Assembly (NCBI RefSeq): GCF_003732225.1
Contig: NZ_MOBJ01000009.1
Coordinates: forward strand, 496,001-560,000
Length of the DNA: 64,000 nt
From: Pseudomonas brassicacearum
GTDB taxonomy: Bacteria > Pseudomonadota > Gammaproteobacteria > Pseudomonadales > Pseudomonadaceae
Direction of reading: 5' to 3'
In this document: positions 24,929-34,055 of the stretch, in pieces
Layout of the letters: each line of letters starts with the position of its first letter
How positions within the stretch are numbered: the stretch's first letter is position 1
Translations under genes and position numbers: made by a program
The notes under the pieces: generated by a model
Told to the model about the DNA's origin: nothing
What the model saw: the letters and a program-made list of their open reading frames with translations, nothing else
The model's database searches: none

Positions 24929-25864
24929 ATGAACACCCTCAGCCCTCTCGGCCCCAACACCCCGCGCATCGCGCTGATCGGCGAGTGCATGATCGAGTTG
25001 CAGCAGCGCGCCGACGGCAGTCTGCAACAGAGTTTTGGCGGCGATACCCTGAACACTGCGGTCTACCTGTCTCGCGAATTGGGCGATGGGGCCACGGTGG
25101 ATTACGTCACCGCATTGGGCGATGACAGTTTCAGCGACGCCATGTGCCAGAGCTGGTCTGAAGAAGGCATCGGCCTGGACATGGTCCAGCGGCTACCGGG
25201 GCGTTTGCCCGGTTTGTACTGCATCCAGACCGATGCGTCGGGTGAACGGCGTTTCCTCTATTGGCGCAACGAAGCCGCCGTGCGCGATTGCTTCACCACG
25301 CCGGCGGCGGCACCGATTCTTGCGGCGTTGGCGGATTACGATGTGCTGTATTTCAGTGGTATCACCCTCGCGGTACTGGGCGAAGAAGGCCGCAAAAAAC
25401 TCATCGAAACACTGATCGAGGCGCGTCAACGAGATGCGCGGATTGTCTTCGACAACAACTACCGGCCGCGTTTGTGGAGCACGGTAGAGCAGGCCCGAGC
25501 GGCGTACCGCGAGGTCTTGCCATATGTCGATCTGGCGCTGCTGACGGTGGACGATGAACAGGCGTTGTTCGACTTTTCCGATTGTCCGGCGGTGTTCGCG
25601 GCCTATGAACAGATGGGCACACCGGAGGTGGTGCTCAAGCGCGGAGCCGAGCCGTGTCTGATTCGCTGTGACGGTGAGTCGTTCGAGATCCCGGCGCAGC
25701 GCGTCGAGCAGGTGGTGGACACCACGGCGGCGGGGGATTCGTTCAGCGCGGCGTATCTGGCCAGTCGGCTCCGTGGCGCAAGCCCCGCAGAAGCCGCAGA
25801 GGTCGGGCATCGGTTGGCGAGTCGGGTGATTCAGGTGCCTGGGGCGTTGATTCCCAAAGATTGA
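24929..25864 (+). CDS. kdgK: PfkB-family sugar kinase, probable 2-keto-3-deoxygluconate kinase
   Basis: A 311-residue ribokinase-like protein. It has IALIGECMIELQQ at the N-terminus, SFGGDTLNTAVYLSREL as sugar-binding pattern, and DTTAAGDSFSAAYLA with the catalytic aspartate near the C-terminus. GECMIEL and GGDTLNTA are characteristic of KdgK. It would phosphorylate 2-keto-3-deoxygluconate to KDPG for the Entner-Doudoroff pathway. As last gene of the cluster it completes glucosaminate breakdown. Confidence 0.87.
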   Translation: MNTLSPLGPNTPRIALIGECMIELQQRADGSLQQSFGGDTLNTAVYLSRELGDGATVDYVTALGDDSFSDAMCQSWSEEGIGLDMVQRLPGRLPGLYCIQTDASGERRFLYWRNEAAVRDCFTTPAAAPILAALADYDVLYFSGITLAVLGEEGRKKLIETLIEARQRDARIVFDNNYRPRLWSTVEQARAAYREVLPYVDLALLTVDDEQALFDFSDCPAVFAAYEQMGTPEVVLKRGAEPCLIRCDGESFEIPAQRVEQVVDTTAAGDSFSAAYLASRLRGASPAEAAEVGHRLASRVIQVPGALIPKD

Positions 25865-25892
25865 GGCTTAATGGCCGCTTGCTGCGCAATCG

Positions 25893-25970
25893 GATCGCGA
25901 GCAAGCTCGCTCCCACATTGATTGCAGTCACACTGCAAAACCTGTGGGAGCGAGCTTGCTCGCGAAGAGG
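25893..25970. repeat. REPIN, class I
   Basis: ATCGCGAGCAAGCTCGCTCC and complement about 28 bases apart between convergent kdgK and the parvulin gene. Confidence 0.9.
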
Positions 25971-25986
25971 CCCTCAAGCCAATCCA

Positions 25987-26262
25987 TCAATCGCGGTAAA
26001 ACACCTGCACCAGGTGATACCCGAACTTGCTCTTGATCGGCCCGTGCACCACGCGCAGCGGTTTCTTGAAGATCACCGCATCGATAGCGCCGACCATTTG
26101 CCCGGGCCGAACTTCGCCCAGGTCACCCCCGCGTTTACCGGACGGGCAGGTCGAGTACTTCTTGGCTAGCACATCAAAGGCCTCGCCCTTGGCGATGCGT
26201 TGTTTGAGCTGTTCGGCCTCTTCGGCAGTTTTCACCAGAATATGGCGGGCTTGAGCTTTCAT
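25987..26262 (-). CDS. Parvulin-type peptidyl-prolyl isomerase
   Basis: A 91-residue single-domain PpiC-type rotamase without signal peptide, so cytoplasmic. It shows ARHILVKTAEEAEQLKQRI, the conserved YSTCPSGKRGGDLGEVRPGQMV and the C-terminal KSKFGYHLVQV. It catalyses cis/trans isomerisation at prolyl bonds. A second copy of the family lies at 47064-47345. Confidence 0.92.
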   Translation of the reverse strand: MKAQARHILVKTAEEAEQLKQRIAKGEAFDVLAKKYSTCPSGKRGGDLGEVRPGQMVGAIDAVIFKKPLRVVHGPIKSKFGYHLVQVFYRD

Positions 26263-26315
26263 CGGGGCAGTTACCTTGGAGCGGTTGTGGCGGCGGGGCG
26301 CGATTATGCCTCAAT

Positions 26316-28853
26316 TCATCCGGTTCGGCGGATCATGTGTCGAATCTTGCCGGCCAGTTGTTCAAGGGTAAAAGGTTTGGCCAGCAGGTCCATGCCCACG
26401 TCGAGAAAACCCTGACGTTCGGTGGCTTTTTCCGCGTAACCGGTCATGAACAACACGTTGAGCGCTGGCCGATGCTGACGGGCGATTTCCGCCAACTGCC
26501 GGCCATTCATGCCGGGCAGACCCACGTCGGTCACCAGCAAATCGATCCGCAGATCCGACTCCAGCAGTGGCAGGGCGTTTTTCGCGTCCTCTGCCTCATA
26601 AGTGATGTAGCCCAGTTCGTTAAGAACATTAAGCACCAGCATGCGCACCGCCGGATCGTCCTCGACCAGCACCACCGATTCACCCGCTGTCGCATAGGTG
26701 CTGCCCAGGCTGACTGCTGCCGGTGAGCTGCGTTGAGGCGCGTTGTGCAGGCGCGGCAAATACAGGCGCACCGTCGTACCTTGCCCCGGCTCGCTGCTGA
26801 GGGTTACATGGCCGCCGGATTGTTGGGCGAAGCCATAAATCATCGACAGCCCCAGCCCGGTGCCCTGGCCGATGGGTTTGGTGGTGAAGAACGGGTCGAA
26901 GGCCTTGGCCAGTACACGCGGGGTCATACCGGCGCCGTTGTCGCGCACGCCGAGCATCACATAATCACCGGCCTTGACCGGCTCAAGGGTGCTGATGTCG
27001 CTGCCGTCGAGGTAGCTGTTGGCCGTTTCAATCAGCAGCTCGCCGCCCTCTGGCATCGCATCGCGGGCATTGATCACCAGGTTGAGCAAGGCGTTTTCCA
27101 GTTGGTTGGCATCGGTGTTGACGGGCCACACTTCAGGTGCGAGCTGAAACGTCAGCTCGATATGTTCGCCTTTGGTGCGGCGCAACAGTTCTTCGAGCGA
27201 ACGCACCAGTGTGTTGGGCTCAAGCGGTCGACGGTCCAGCGATTGCCGGCGGGAGAACGCCAGCAGCCGGTGAGTCAAGGCTGCTGCGCGATTGGCTGAC
27301 GACACGGCCGCATCGGCAAAACGGCCGATCTCACCGCTGCGCCCATCGGCAATGTAGCGCTGCATCAGGTCCAGACTGCCAATGATCCCGGTCAGCATAT
27401 TGTTGAAGTCGTGGGCAATACCACCGGTGAGCTGGCCGACGGCTTCCATTTTTTGTGCGTGGCGCAAGGCATTTTCGGCGCGCTCACGCTCGAACATTTC
27501 GTTTTGCAGGCGATGGTTGGCTTCGGCCAATGCTTTGGTGCGTGTGTCGACCCGTTCTTCGAGTGTTTCGTTGAGGTTGCGCAAGGCTTCCTCGGTCTGT
27601 TTACGCTCAGATTCGTCGATCACAAAGATGTAGAACCCGTTGACCGCGCCATCGGCGCCAAAGCGTGGCAGGTATTTCATCAGCGCATAACGTGGACGAC
27701 CGTCGCGGTGCGGCGAATAGGCCTCGAAACTGCAGGCTTTGCCAGCCAGCGCGGCGCTGATCTGCTCGACCCGGGTGGCATAGAGTTCATCGCCGAGAAT
27801 TTCGCGAATGGTTTTGCCGTAGAGCTCCTGCGGGGTCATGCCATACCAGTCCAGGTACGCGCTGTTGTTCAGGCGAAAGCGTTCTTCGTGATCGACATAA
27901 CCGATCAGCACCGGCATCGCGTTGATGATCAGTTGCAGCTCGGTCTGGCTTTGCCGTAACGCTTGTTCGGTGTGTTTGCGCTCGGTCAGGTCCAGAGCGG
28001 CACCGAGAAAACGCAGGGGCCGACCGTGGTGATCCTTGTAGCAGCGGCCCCGGGCAAAGACCCAGCGTACTTCGCCACTGGCTTGCAGCAGCCGGTACTC
28101 CTCGGCGTATTCGCTACCATGGCTGATGCAGTGCTTGATGCTGCGGGCGACCATGGCCCGGTCTTCCGGGTGTACGCCGTTGAGGTATTCGGTGATGGGC
28201 AACTGGCTGGCCAGGGCTGGATCGACACTATGCAGTTGGGCGAAGTGGGCATCGGCAATGAAGCGATCCTCGCCAATATCCCAGTCCCAGGTGCCCACCG
28301 CGTCGGTGGCGGCGAGGGCCAATTGCAGACGTTCTTCAGTTTCGTGCTGGGCCTTGAGGCTGGCCTCCGAGCGTTGTTTGAGCTCCAGGGCAATGCGTCG
28401 GCGCTCGTTGGTTTCGATGGCGGTGACCAGGATCCCGGCGACCAACCCACGTTCGTCGCGAATCGGGCTGTAGGTCAGGTCCAGCCAGAAATCCGATTCG
28501 CCGCCATCACGCTGCAGGCTGAAGCGCTGCTCGCTGTAGGAGCGGACTTGGCCCTGTAGGACAGCGCTATAAATGGGGTCCGTGAAGTCTTTTAGTTCTG
28601 GCCATGTCTGGTGCGTGGGTTGTCCGAAAGCCTGCGGATGCTTGTTGCCGGCCAGCAGTGCAAAGCCGTCGTTGTAGATCTGCGAGAGCTCTGGACCCCA
28701 TAACAACAGCATGGGCATGGGTGAGTGAATCACGATGTCCACGGCGGTGCGCAGGCTCTGTGGCCAGTTGCTGGCAGAGCCCAACGAGCTTTGTGCCCAG
28801 TCGAGTCGGGCAATCAAGGCCTGGGCATCGCTACCGGTAGGGGATCCGTTCAT
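26316..28853 (-). CDS. Hybrid sensor histidine kinase with three PAS domains and a receiver
   Basis: 845 residues from the ATG at 28853, chosen because GCAGGAA lies 8 bases upstream; the frame is open to 28889. Order: PAS-like segment (about 20-150), PAS/PAC (about 170-300, ending LGAALDLTERK), PAS/PAC (about 305-430, ending FVIDESERK) and a coiled coil. Then comes HisKA with GGIAHDFNNMLTGIIGSLDL, HATPase with NLVINARDAMPEGG and GQGTGLGLSMIYGF, and a C-terminal receiver (VVLVEDDPAVR, phospho-acceptor in LLVTDVGLPGMNG). No transmembrane segment, so it senses a cytoplasmic signal. No partner regulator is adjacent. Confidence 0.93.
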   Translation of the reverse strand: MNGSPTGSDAQALIARLDWAQSSLGSASNWPQSLRTAVDIVIHSPMPMLLLWGPELSQIYNDGFALLAGNKHPQAFGQPTHQTWPELKDFTDPIYSAVLQGQVRSYSEQRFSLQRDGGESDFWLDLTYSPIRDERGLVAGILVTAIETNERRRIALELKQRSEASLKAQHETEERLQLALAATDAVGTWDWDIGEDRFIADAHFAQLHSVDPALASQLPITEYLNGVHPEDRAMVARSIKHCISHGSEYAEEYRLLQASGEVRWVFARGRCYKDHHGRPLRFLGAALDLTERKHTEQALRQSQTELQLIINAMPVLIGYVDHEERFRLNNSAYLDWYGMTPQELYGKTIREILGDELYATRVEQISAALAGKACSFEAYSPHRDGRPRYALMKYLPRFGADGAVNGFYIFVIDESERKQTEEALRNLNETLEERVDTRTKALAEANHRLQNEMFERERAENALRHAQKMEAVGQLTGGIAHDFNNMLTGIIGSLDLMQRYIADGRSGEIGRFADAAVSSANRAAALTHRLLAFSRRQSLDRRPLEPNTLVRSLEELLRRTKGEHIELTFQLAPEVWPVNTDANQLENALLNLVINARDAMPEGGELLIETANSYLDGSDISTLEPVKAGDYVMLGVRDNGAGMTPRVLAKAFDPFFTTKPIGQGTGLGLSMIYGFAQQSGGHVTLSSEPGQGTTVRLYLPRLHNAPQRSSPAAVSLGSTYATAGESVVLVEDDPAVRMLVLNVLNELGYITYEAEDAKNALPLLESDLRIDLLVTDVGLPGMNGRQLAEIARQHRPALNVLFMTGYAEKATERQGFLDVGMDLLAKPFTLEQLAGKIRHMIRRTG

Positions 28854-28982
28854 CAGGGGTTCCTGCATCATGTCAGTGCAACGCATCAACTATTCTTCGG
28901 AGGAGTAGACGCTCGGACGCGTGAAAAGTGGCGTGCCTTGGCAATTTTCGTTCAATGGAAGGCTCAATGGATATTTTTTGCC

Positions 28983-30092
28983 ATGGAAATTCACTCGCTG
29001 CTAAGAATGCTGGCCAGCCAGGATGGTTCCGATCTTTACCTGTCTACCGGAGCACCGCCCACCGGGCGATTTAATGGTGCGCTCAGAGCGCTGGCCAGCG
29101 AAGCCTTCAAGTCTGGCGAGATCGCCGGGATTGCCGAGACCATTATGGACGCCGAGCAGCGCGCGGAGTTCGACCGCGAGCTGGAAATGAATCTGGCGGT
29201 TTCTCTGGTCGGTGTCGGGCGCTTTCGAGTCAACATTTTCAAACAGCGTAACGACGTGTCGATCGTCGCACGCAACATCAAACTCGATATCCCACGCTTT
29301 GAAGACCTCAATCTGCCTGCCGTACTGCTTGAGACAGTGATGCTCAAGCAGGGGTTGATGTTGTTCGTCGGCGCCACGGGTTCGGGCAAGTCGACCTCTC
29401 TGGCAGCGTTGATCGATTACCGTAATCGCCACAGCAGCGGGCACATCATCACCATCGAAGACCCGGTGGAATATATCCATCGCCATCAGAAATCGATCAT
29501 CAACCAGCGCGAGGTAGGCGTGGATACACGCAGCTTCCACGCCGCCTTGAAGAACACCCTGCGCCAGGCCCCGGATGTGGTGCTGATCGGCGAAATCCGC
29601 GACCGCGAAACCATGGAACATGCATTGGCCTTCGCCGACACCGGGCACCTGGTGATCTCCACCTTGCACGCCCACAACGCCAATCAGGCGCTGGACCGGA
29701 TCATCAACTTTTTCCCTGAAGAGCGCCGCGGGCAGTTGCTCAATGATCTGGGCAACAACCTCAAGGCCTTCGTTTCCCAACGTCTGGTGCACACCCTCGA
29801 TGGCCAGCGTCGGGCGGCGGTGGAGGTGATGCTGGGGACGCCGACTATTGGCGATTTGATCCGGCGCAATGAGTTGGGTGAACTCAAGGGGATCATTGAG
29901 AAGTCTGCGGAGCAGGGCATGCAGACCTTCGATGGCGAACTTTACAAGTTGGTTATGGGGGGAGTGATCAGTGAGAACGAGGCGTTGAAACATGCGGATT
30001 CCGTTAATAATTTGAGGCTGCGGATGAAACTCAATGCCGAGTCGACAGTGCCTCGGGAACTACCAGTTGGGGGGTGGGGGTTGGTCGAGTGA
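28983..30092 (+). CDS. PilT/PilU-type type IV pilus retraction ATPase
   Basis: A 369-residue secretion-superfamily ATPase. Walker A is GATGSGKST, the Asp box is ITIEDPVEYIHRHQ, Walker B is APDVVLIGEIRDRETME, and the His box is GHLVISTLHAHNA. N-terminal SLLRMLASQDGSDLYLSTGAPP fits PilU best. It would depolymerise pilin subunits during twitching. The ATG at 28983 has only a weak ribosome site. The locus contains no other pilus genes. It is divergent from the histidine kinase. Confidence 0.9.
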   Translation: MEIHSLLRMLASQDGSDLYLSTGAPPTGRFNGALRALASEAFKSGEIAGIAETIMDAEQRAEFDRELEMNLAVSLVGVGRFRVNIFKQRNDVSIVARNIKLDIPRFEDLNLPAVLLETVMLKQGLMLFVGATGSGKSTSLAALIDYRNRHSSGHIITIEDPVEYIHRHQKSIINQREVGVDTRSFHAALKNTLRQAPDVVLIGEIRDRETMEHALAFADTGHLVISTLHAHNANQALDRIINFFPEERRGQLLNDLGNNLKAFVSQRLVHTLDGQRRAAVEVMLGTPTIGDLIRRNELGELKGIIEKSAEQGMQTFDGELYKLVMGGVISENEALKHADSVNNLRLRMKLNAESTVPRELPVGGWGLVE

Positions 30093-30242
30093 TAATGTTT
30101 TTAATGTATTAAGGGTGTGAGCTTAGTGTGGTCTTGATGTTGTTTGTAATGTTGGCTAATAAGTTGCTGGTTGATGGTTTTCTATTTTTGATTAGAGTTC
30201 CGTTCTGTTCGATAACTATTGAAGTTTGATCGGGGTCATAAT
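30093..30242. other. AT-rich upstream region of the large toxin-like gene
   Basis: About 150 bases noticeably richer in A+T than the flanks, with many T runs. It likely holds the promoter of the next gene; no clear -35/-10 pair could be fixed. The compositional shift suggests acquisition. Confidence 0.5.
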
Positions 30243-33200
30243 ATGAAAATCAGAAATAGTTTGGATGAGTCTGCTGCTTCCGCTGCTGGAGATTACTTGT
30301 TATGTGCGGCAGTTGATGAAATAGATCGCTGGAAATTAATTAGTGAGCTTAAGCTTGTCATTAGAGCCCAGAGAGACCGGCCCGATAATGAGGTCATTGA
30401 TTTCAGAAACCGCGATTTCCCGCTGATGGCGGAATCATCGCTTGGTTATGTACACGAGCCTGTCTGTAAAATGCTGAACGACATGCTTCGTTTGGAGCAG
30501 GTTAAAGCTGTATTTGCCCGGGAGAAAGTACTTTCACACTACCTGCCCTTTGTCACCAGCAGTGGCCGTTTGGAGGTCATGGGACCTCATGGCTGGTTGG
30601 ATGTTGCTGAACACTTCCACTCCGATCCGGTTGTCGGACCCCAGTTGCGCAACCTGGTCGCCGCTGCAAAAGAGACAGGCGGAGAAGTGAGGTCGGGTGG
30701 TGGTTATACAGGCCCATCTCAATGGTTGCGTTTTCACGGACTGGAAGTTCCAAAGGACGTGGCGCAGATTAAAAACCTGCTGTCCTTTCTGGAGTGGGAG
30801 TGGCCAGCGCCAGATCACCTTGGCAATTACTGGGAGCAACTCACAGGTCATGACGATGAATCAGCTGTACTGACTACCCCCCAGTACGCGGAGATTCGCG
30901 CATTGACCGACCAATTTGTGCCCAAGGGTCAGAGCTTGCTCGACACTTTATATAAAAACGTCCAGTCAACGCATTCCGGTCAGGTTGATTGGCAGAATGC
31001 GAATGAAATAATAGTGCAGTTAGTGAACCATGCTTCCTCTCAAGAACTGGCCAAAAAATACCTTGATGCTTTGGGTTGGTATGGTTCAGCTGTCGGCGAA
31101 ACTGTAAACGAGAACGATCTGGCACAATTGCTCGTCACGGCGATTCTTCTTGAACTCAATCCGCTTTTTGGCGTGAACGAGAAACGAAATAGTTTCGGCA
31201 CATATGATATTTATGAGCCGATGAACTCTGTTGATAGACCACTGTTTATTGTTCGTGAGTCCGTGGAGCGACACCTCGTGAATAACCAGCGGGTTTCCCA
31301 CGCGATGGCACCCTTGGCGTCGCATTTGCTGTTGGCCGGCATTGCTCCCGGGTTTTTGGTCAAGAATCTGCCCCAGGAACTCCTCGCAGGTTCGATAGGC
31401 TGGGTAACGTTTTCCCAGGCGGTGGCTTTGGTCGAATTGAAATCCACAGGGGCTTCTCGCTTCATGACTTATGAGCAAGTCATGTGGTTCGCCAGTATGG
31501 ATTCGATCAGTTCGTCACTGGCACAGTTGCAGGGCGTGTTAGCTGTCGAATCAATTATTGACTGGGCTTTGATTAACGAGGTGATTACGCATGAGGCGCT
31601 GACGGGATCTGCCAAGAAGGCCGCTGAAAGTGCCATGTCTGCTTATAAACTCTATGTAAAGGACTTGGCTGAGGGGGTCAAGGTATTCTCTACTCCACTG
31701 CCGAACCGAAAAGAGATTGCATTGGCGGCACTGAAAGAGGCAGCGCCCGGGTGTGATTTTCTAGAACAGCGGGTGCTTAGACACGAGAGTGATAGGCTCT
31801 CGCACTCCTACAAGATGTCCATGCTCGATCTGCATGTGGAAGGTGAACTGGCAAGTGCAGAATGGGACTGGCGCGAAGGCGGGAGACTTTATGATCGCTA
31901 TCCGTTGCTGGAGGGGTTGAGCCCTAATCAGCCCAGGTTTGAAGCGCAGGTACTCGAGCATCACGGCAACCTTCATCGGGTAATGGCGGCCAGTATCAAA
32001 TTGGCAATGTCGCATATGCCGAGCGCAGATCGCGAAATTTTCGAGACTCATGCAATCACCTTTTTTACCGTCCGTTCTTCGGTCGCTGAGCTTGTTGCAT
32101 CGTCCTCAAGCAGCGTCGGCCTGGTGGGAGTCAATTCTCGTCCTCCCACACGTATGGAGAGTCAAGCGAAAAAAGATGAGGCAATCGGGCGATATGGCAT
32201 TGTTATGTGTGTCTCCCACGGTAATAACCAAATTCTTTGCTATGAAATGCTCACCTTGCAAGGTATCTGCCGGGTCAATACTCACTTGGGTAATCTGATT
32301 CAACAAACCGAGAGAATGAGCATGCCTTCCCGACTGGAGTTCAAGGGAAACATGACGGACTTTTCGCCGGCACTTCCTGTGTTTCATCCTCGGATCGACC
32401 TCAGGAGCTATACCCATGGGACCGAGCCTCGCACGGGAATCATAAGCGACGCGGTTATAGAAAAACTGGGCACTCTTGCGGCACCGACCTCCATACCCGA
32501 GAAAAAACGCAGTGCTTATCAACACTTTGCTAACCCGCACATCAGCAATATTGCGCAGTTCATTGTCACTAATCGTCCTTTAGCGACGGTTAAGGAACTC
32601 ACCGAGGTGGCGACCGTACTCACTGAACGAGAACAGAAACGCGCTACCACCGATAAGGTGGTGACCTATGTGGTTGATCTGGTCGTACCGTTCAAGAAAT
32701 GCATCGAGGATATTGCTTCCGGAGAAAGAAACCGAGTAGTCGACGGGGTGTTTGGTTGCATTATGGACGGTATCGGCATTTTCTGTACCGCCTTGGGTGT
32801 TACGACTAAAATCCTGAGCATTGCGTCCAGGACTGTTTCCCTGACGTCAAAAGTCGTCAGTTTTGCAAAGTTCGGTTTGAAACTGACGGTGTCGGTTTTC
32901 AATCCGACCGATGGTTTGCCTAGCGCAGCGTACCAAAGCTCGAAAGCGGTTTTAAAAAGCGGGTTGCAATTGGGGCGCGAGGGGGCCCAATTGGTAGAGG
33001 CGGCAACATCCCAGTTGCGTAGACTGACAGGCAAAGCCAAGTCTGTGGATCTACTCCAGTCGGCGAACTTGCCCCATCTTGGACAAGGTACGTGGTGTCC
33101 TCGCGGCAGTACGGTCGACGCATTGAGCGTGTGTGCTGTCAGTCAGAAGAACCACTGGTATGCCGTCAATCGATACGGTAAACCTTGGGGCAAGCGACTG

Positions 33201-33992
33201 GCCGACTTCGATTTCAAGCAAGCGTTTTCTCTACCCGACTTCAGCAGGGCAATGCCTGCGGGCTATAGCCGCCAGATTATTCAACAGAGCTTGCCGATTG
33301 CGCGCCGGAAAATCGACAACGCACTCTCGGTACTGACGACGTCGTCCCTCAATCATGAAACCGATCTTGCGATCGGCCTGTTTCTGGGGAGCACGACTCA
33401 GGCACGTGACGACTTGCTGGCATTCTTGAAAGTCCTCAAAACGGACTTCAATGGTACTTCCGCAAGTAATTTTATTTTGGACAGTGCGAAAGATAACGTG
33501 AACATCGTTCAGGTAAATCCTTTCAAATACTACGCATGGAAACAGGAAGATATGACGGGGGCGGCAGAACACCCATTCCTGACCATCAATACTCACAACC
33601 TCAACAATCGTTTTAGTTTGGCAGGTTCTCAATACGGTGAGATTGCCGATGATCTGATTCACGAAATGCTCCGCGCCGGACCTAGCAGGGTCAACGTGGT
33701 CTCCGCCAAAACAGCGATACAGGGCAACCGAGGATTAGATGTAGCTCCCTTGTTGAACCTTGCTGCAGGTCGTCTTCCAAGATCGACCAGCGGCGCGACT
33801 GTTCACTATCATCAACGCGGAAAAGCACTTATCAATGCTGACTCTTATGCACTGACAACCGCATTGCTCAGCCAGCGTGAAACTGACAAGCCTGAGTACT
33901 TGAAGAACATCGGCATTATAAACGCGGCCATTAAAGACAGTGCAGACGGCCCGATTCATGGTGAGGTGTTGGTGAATTTGAACACCAACTGA
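30243..33992 (+). CDS. Large toxin-like protein with a degenerate aspzincin-like C-terminal domain
   Basis: A 1249-residue protein without signal peptide. It resembles the large toxin-like proteins annotated in many Pseudomonas; I do not recognise a named family for the N-terminal 800 residues. A hydrophobic stretch is at about 833-860 (GVFGCIMDGIGIFCTALGV). The last 130 residues look like an M35-type (aspzincin) metalloprotease: LIHEMLRA at 1140 in place of HExxH, GLDVAP where GTxDxxY is expected, and the family motif NADSYAL at 1198. The second zinc histidine is Arg, so it may be inactive. The ATG at 30243 follows GGGG; a TTG at 30219 is possible. Codon use is more AT-rich than its neighbours. 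Confidence 0.75.
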   Translation: MKIRNSLDESAASAAGDYLLCAAVDEIDRWKLISELKLVIRAQRDRPDNEVIDFRNRDFPLMAESSLGYVHEPVCKMLNDMLRLEQVKAVFAREKVLSHYLPFVTSSGRLEVMGPHGWLDVAEHFHSDPVVGPQLRNLVAAAKETGGEVRSGGGYTGPSQWLRFHGLEVPKDVAQIKNLLSFLEWEWPAPDHLGNYWEQLTGHDDESAVLTTPQYAEIRALTDQFVPKGQSLLDTLYKNVQSTHSGQVDWQNANEIIVQLVNHASSQELAKKYLDALGWYGSAVGETVNENDLAQLLVTAILLELNPLFGVNEKRNSFGTYDIYEPMNSVDRPLFIVRESVERHLVNNQRVSHAMAPLASHLLLAGIAPGFLVKNLPQELLAGSIGWVTFSQAVALVELKSTGASRFMTYEQVMWFASMDSISSSLAQLQGVLAVESIIDWALINEVITHEALTGSAKKAAESAMSAYKLYVKDLAEGVKVFSTPLPNRKEIALAALKEAAPGCDFLEQRVLRHESDRLSHSYKMSMLDLHVEGELASAEWDWREGGRLYDRYPLLEGLSPNQPRFEAQVLEHHGNLHRVMAASIKLAMSHMPSADREIFETHAITFFTVRSSVAELVASSSSSVGLVGVNSRPPTRMESQAKKDEAIGRYGIVMCVSHGNNQILCYEMLTLQGICRVNTHLGNLIQQTERMSMPSRLEFKGNMTDFSPALPVFHPRIDLRSYTHGTEPRTGIISDAVIEKLGTLAAPTSIPEKKRSAYQHFANPHISNIAQFIVTNRPLATVKELTEVATVLTEREQKRATTDKVVTYVVDLVVPFKKCIEDIASGERNRVVDGVFGCIMDGIGIFCTALGVTTKILSIASRTVSLTSKVVSFAKFGLKLTVSVFNPTDGLPSAAYQSSKAVLKSGLQLGREGAQLVEAATSQLRRLTGKAKSVDLLQSANLPHLGQGTWCPRGSTVDALSVCAVSQKNHWYAVNRYGKPWGKRLADFDFKQAFSLPDFSRAMPAGYSRQIIQQSLPIARRKIDNALSVLTTSSLNHETDLAIGLFLGSTTQARDDLLAFLKVLKTDFNGTSASNFILDSAKDNVNIVQVNPFKYYAWKQEDMTGAAEHPFLTINTHNLNNRFSLAGSQYGEIADDLIHEMLRAGPSRVNVVSAKTAIQGNRGLDVAPLLNLAAGRLPRSTSGATVHYHQRGKALINADSYALTTALLSQRETDKPEYLKNIGIINAAIKDSADGPIHGEVLVNLNTN

Positions 33993-33999
33993 AGTGTGC

Positions 34000-34031
34000 G
34001 CCGATGCCTCAGGTCGTCCTGTGGCATCGGC
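34000..34031. terminator. Hairpin between convergent gene ends
   Basis: Stem GCCGATGCC/GGCATCGGC with a 14-base loop. There is no U run, so it may only be a stabilising hairpin rather than a true terminator. Confidence 0.4.
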
Positions 34032-34055
34032 AATCAATGCTCTGTCCGGAGCGTT

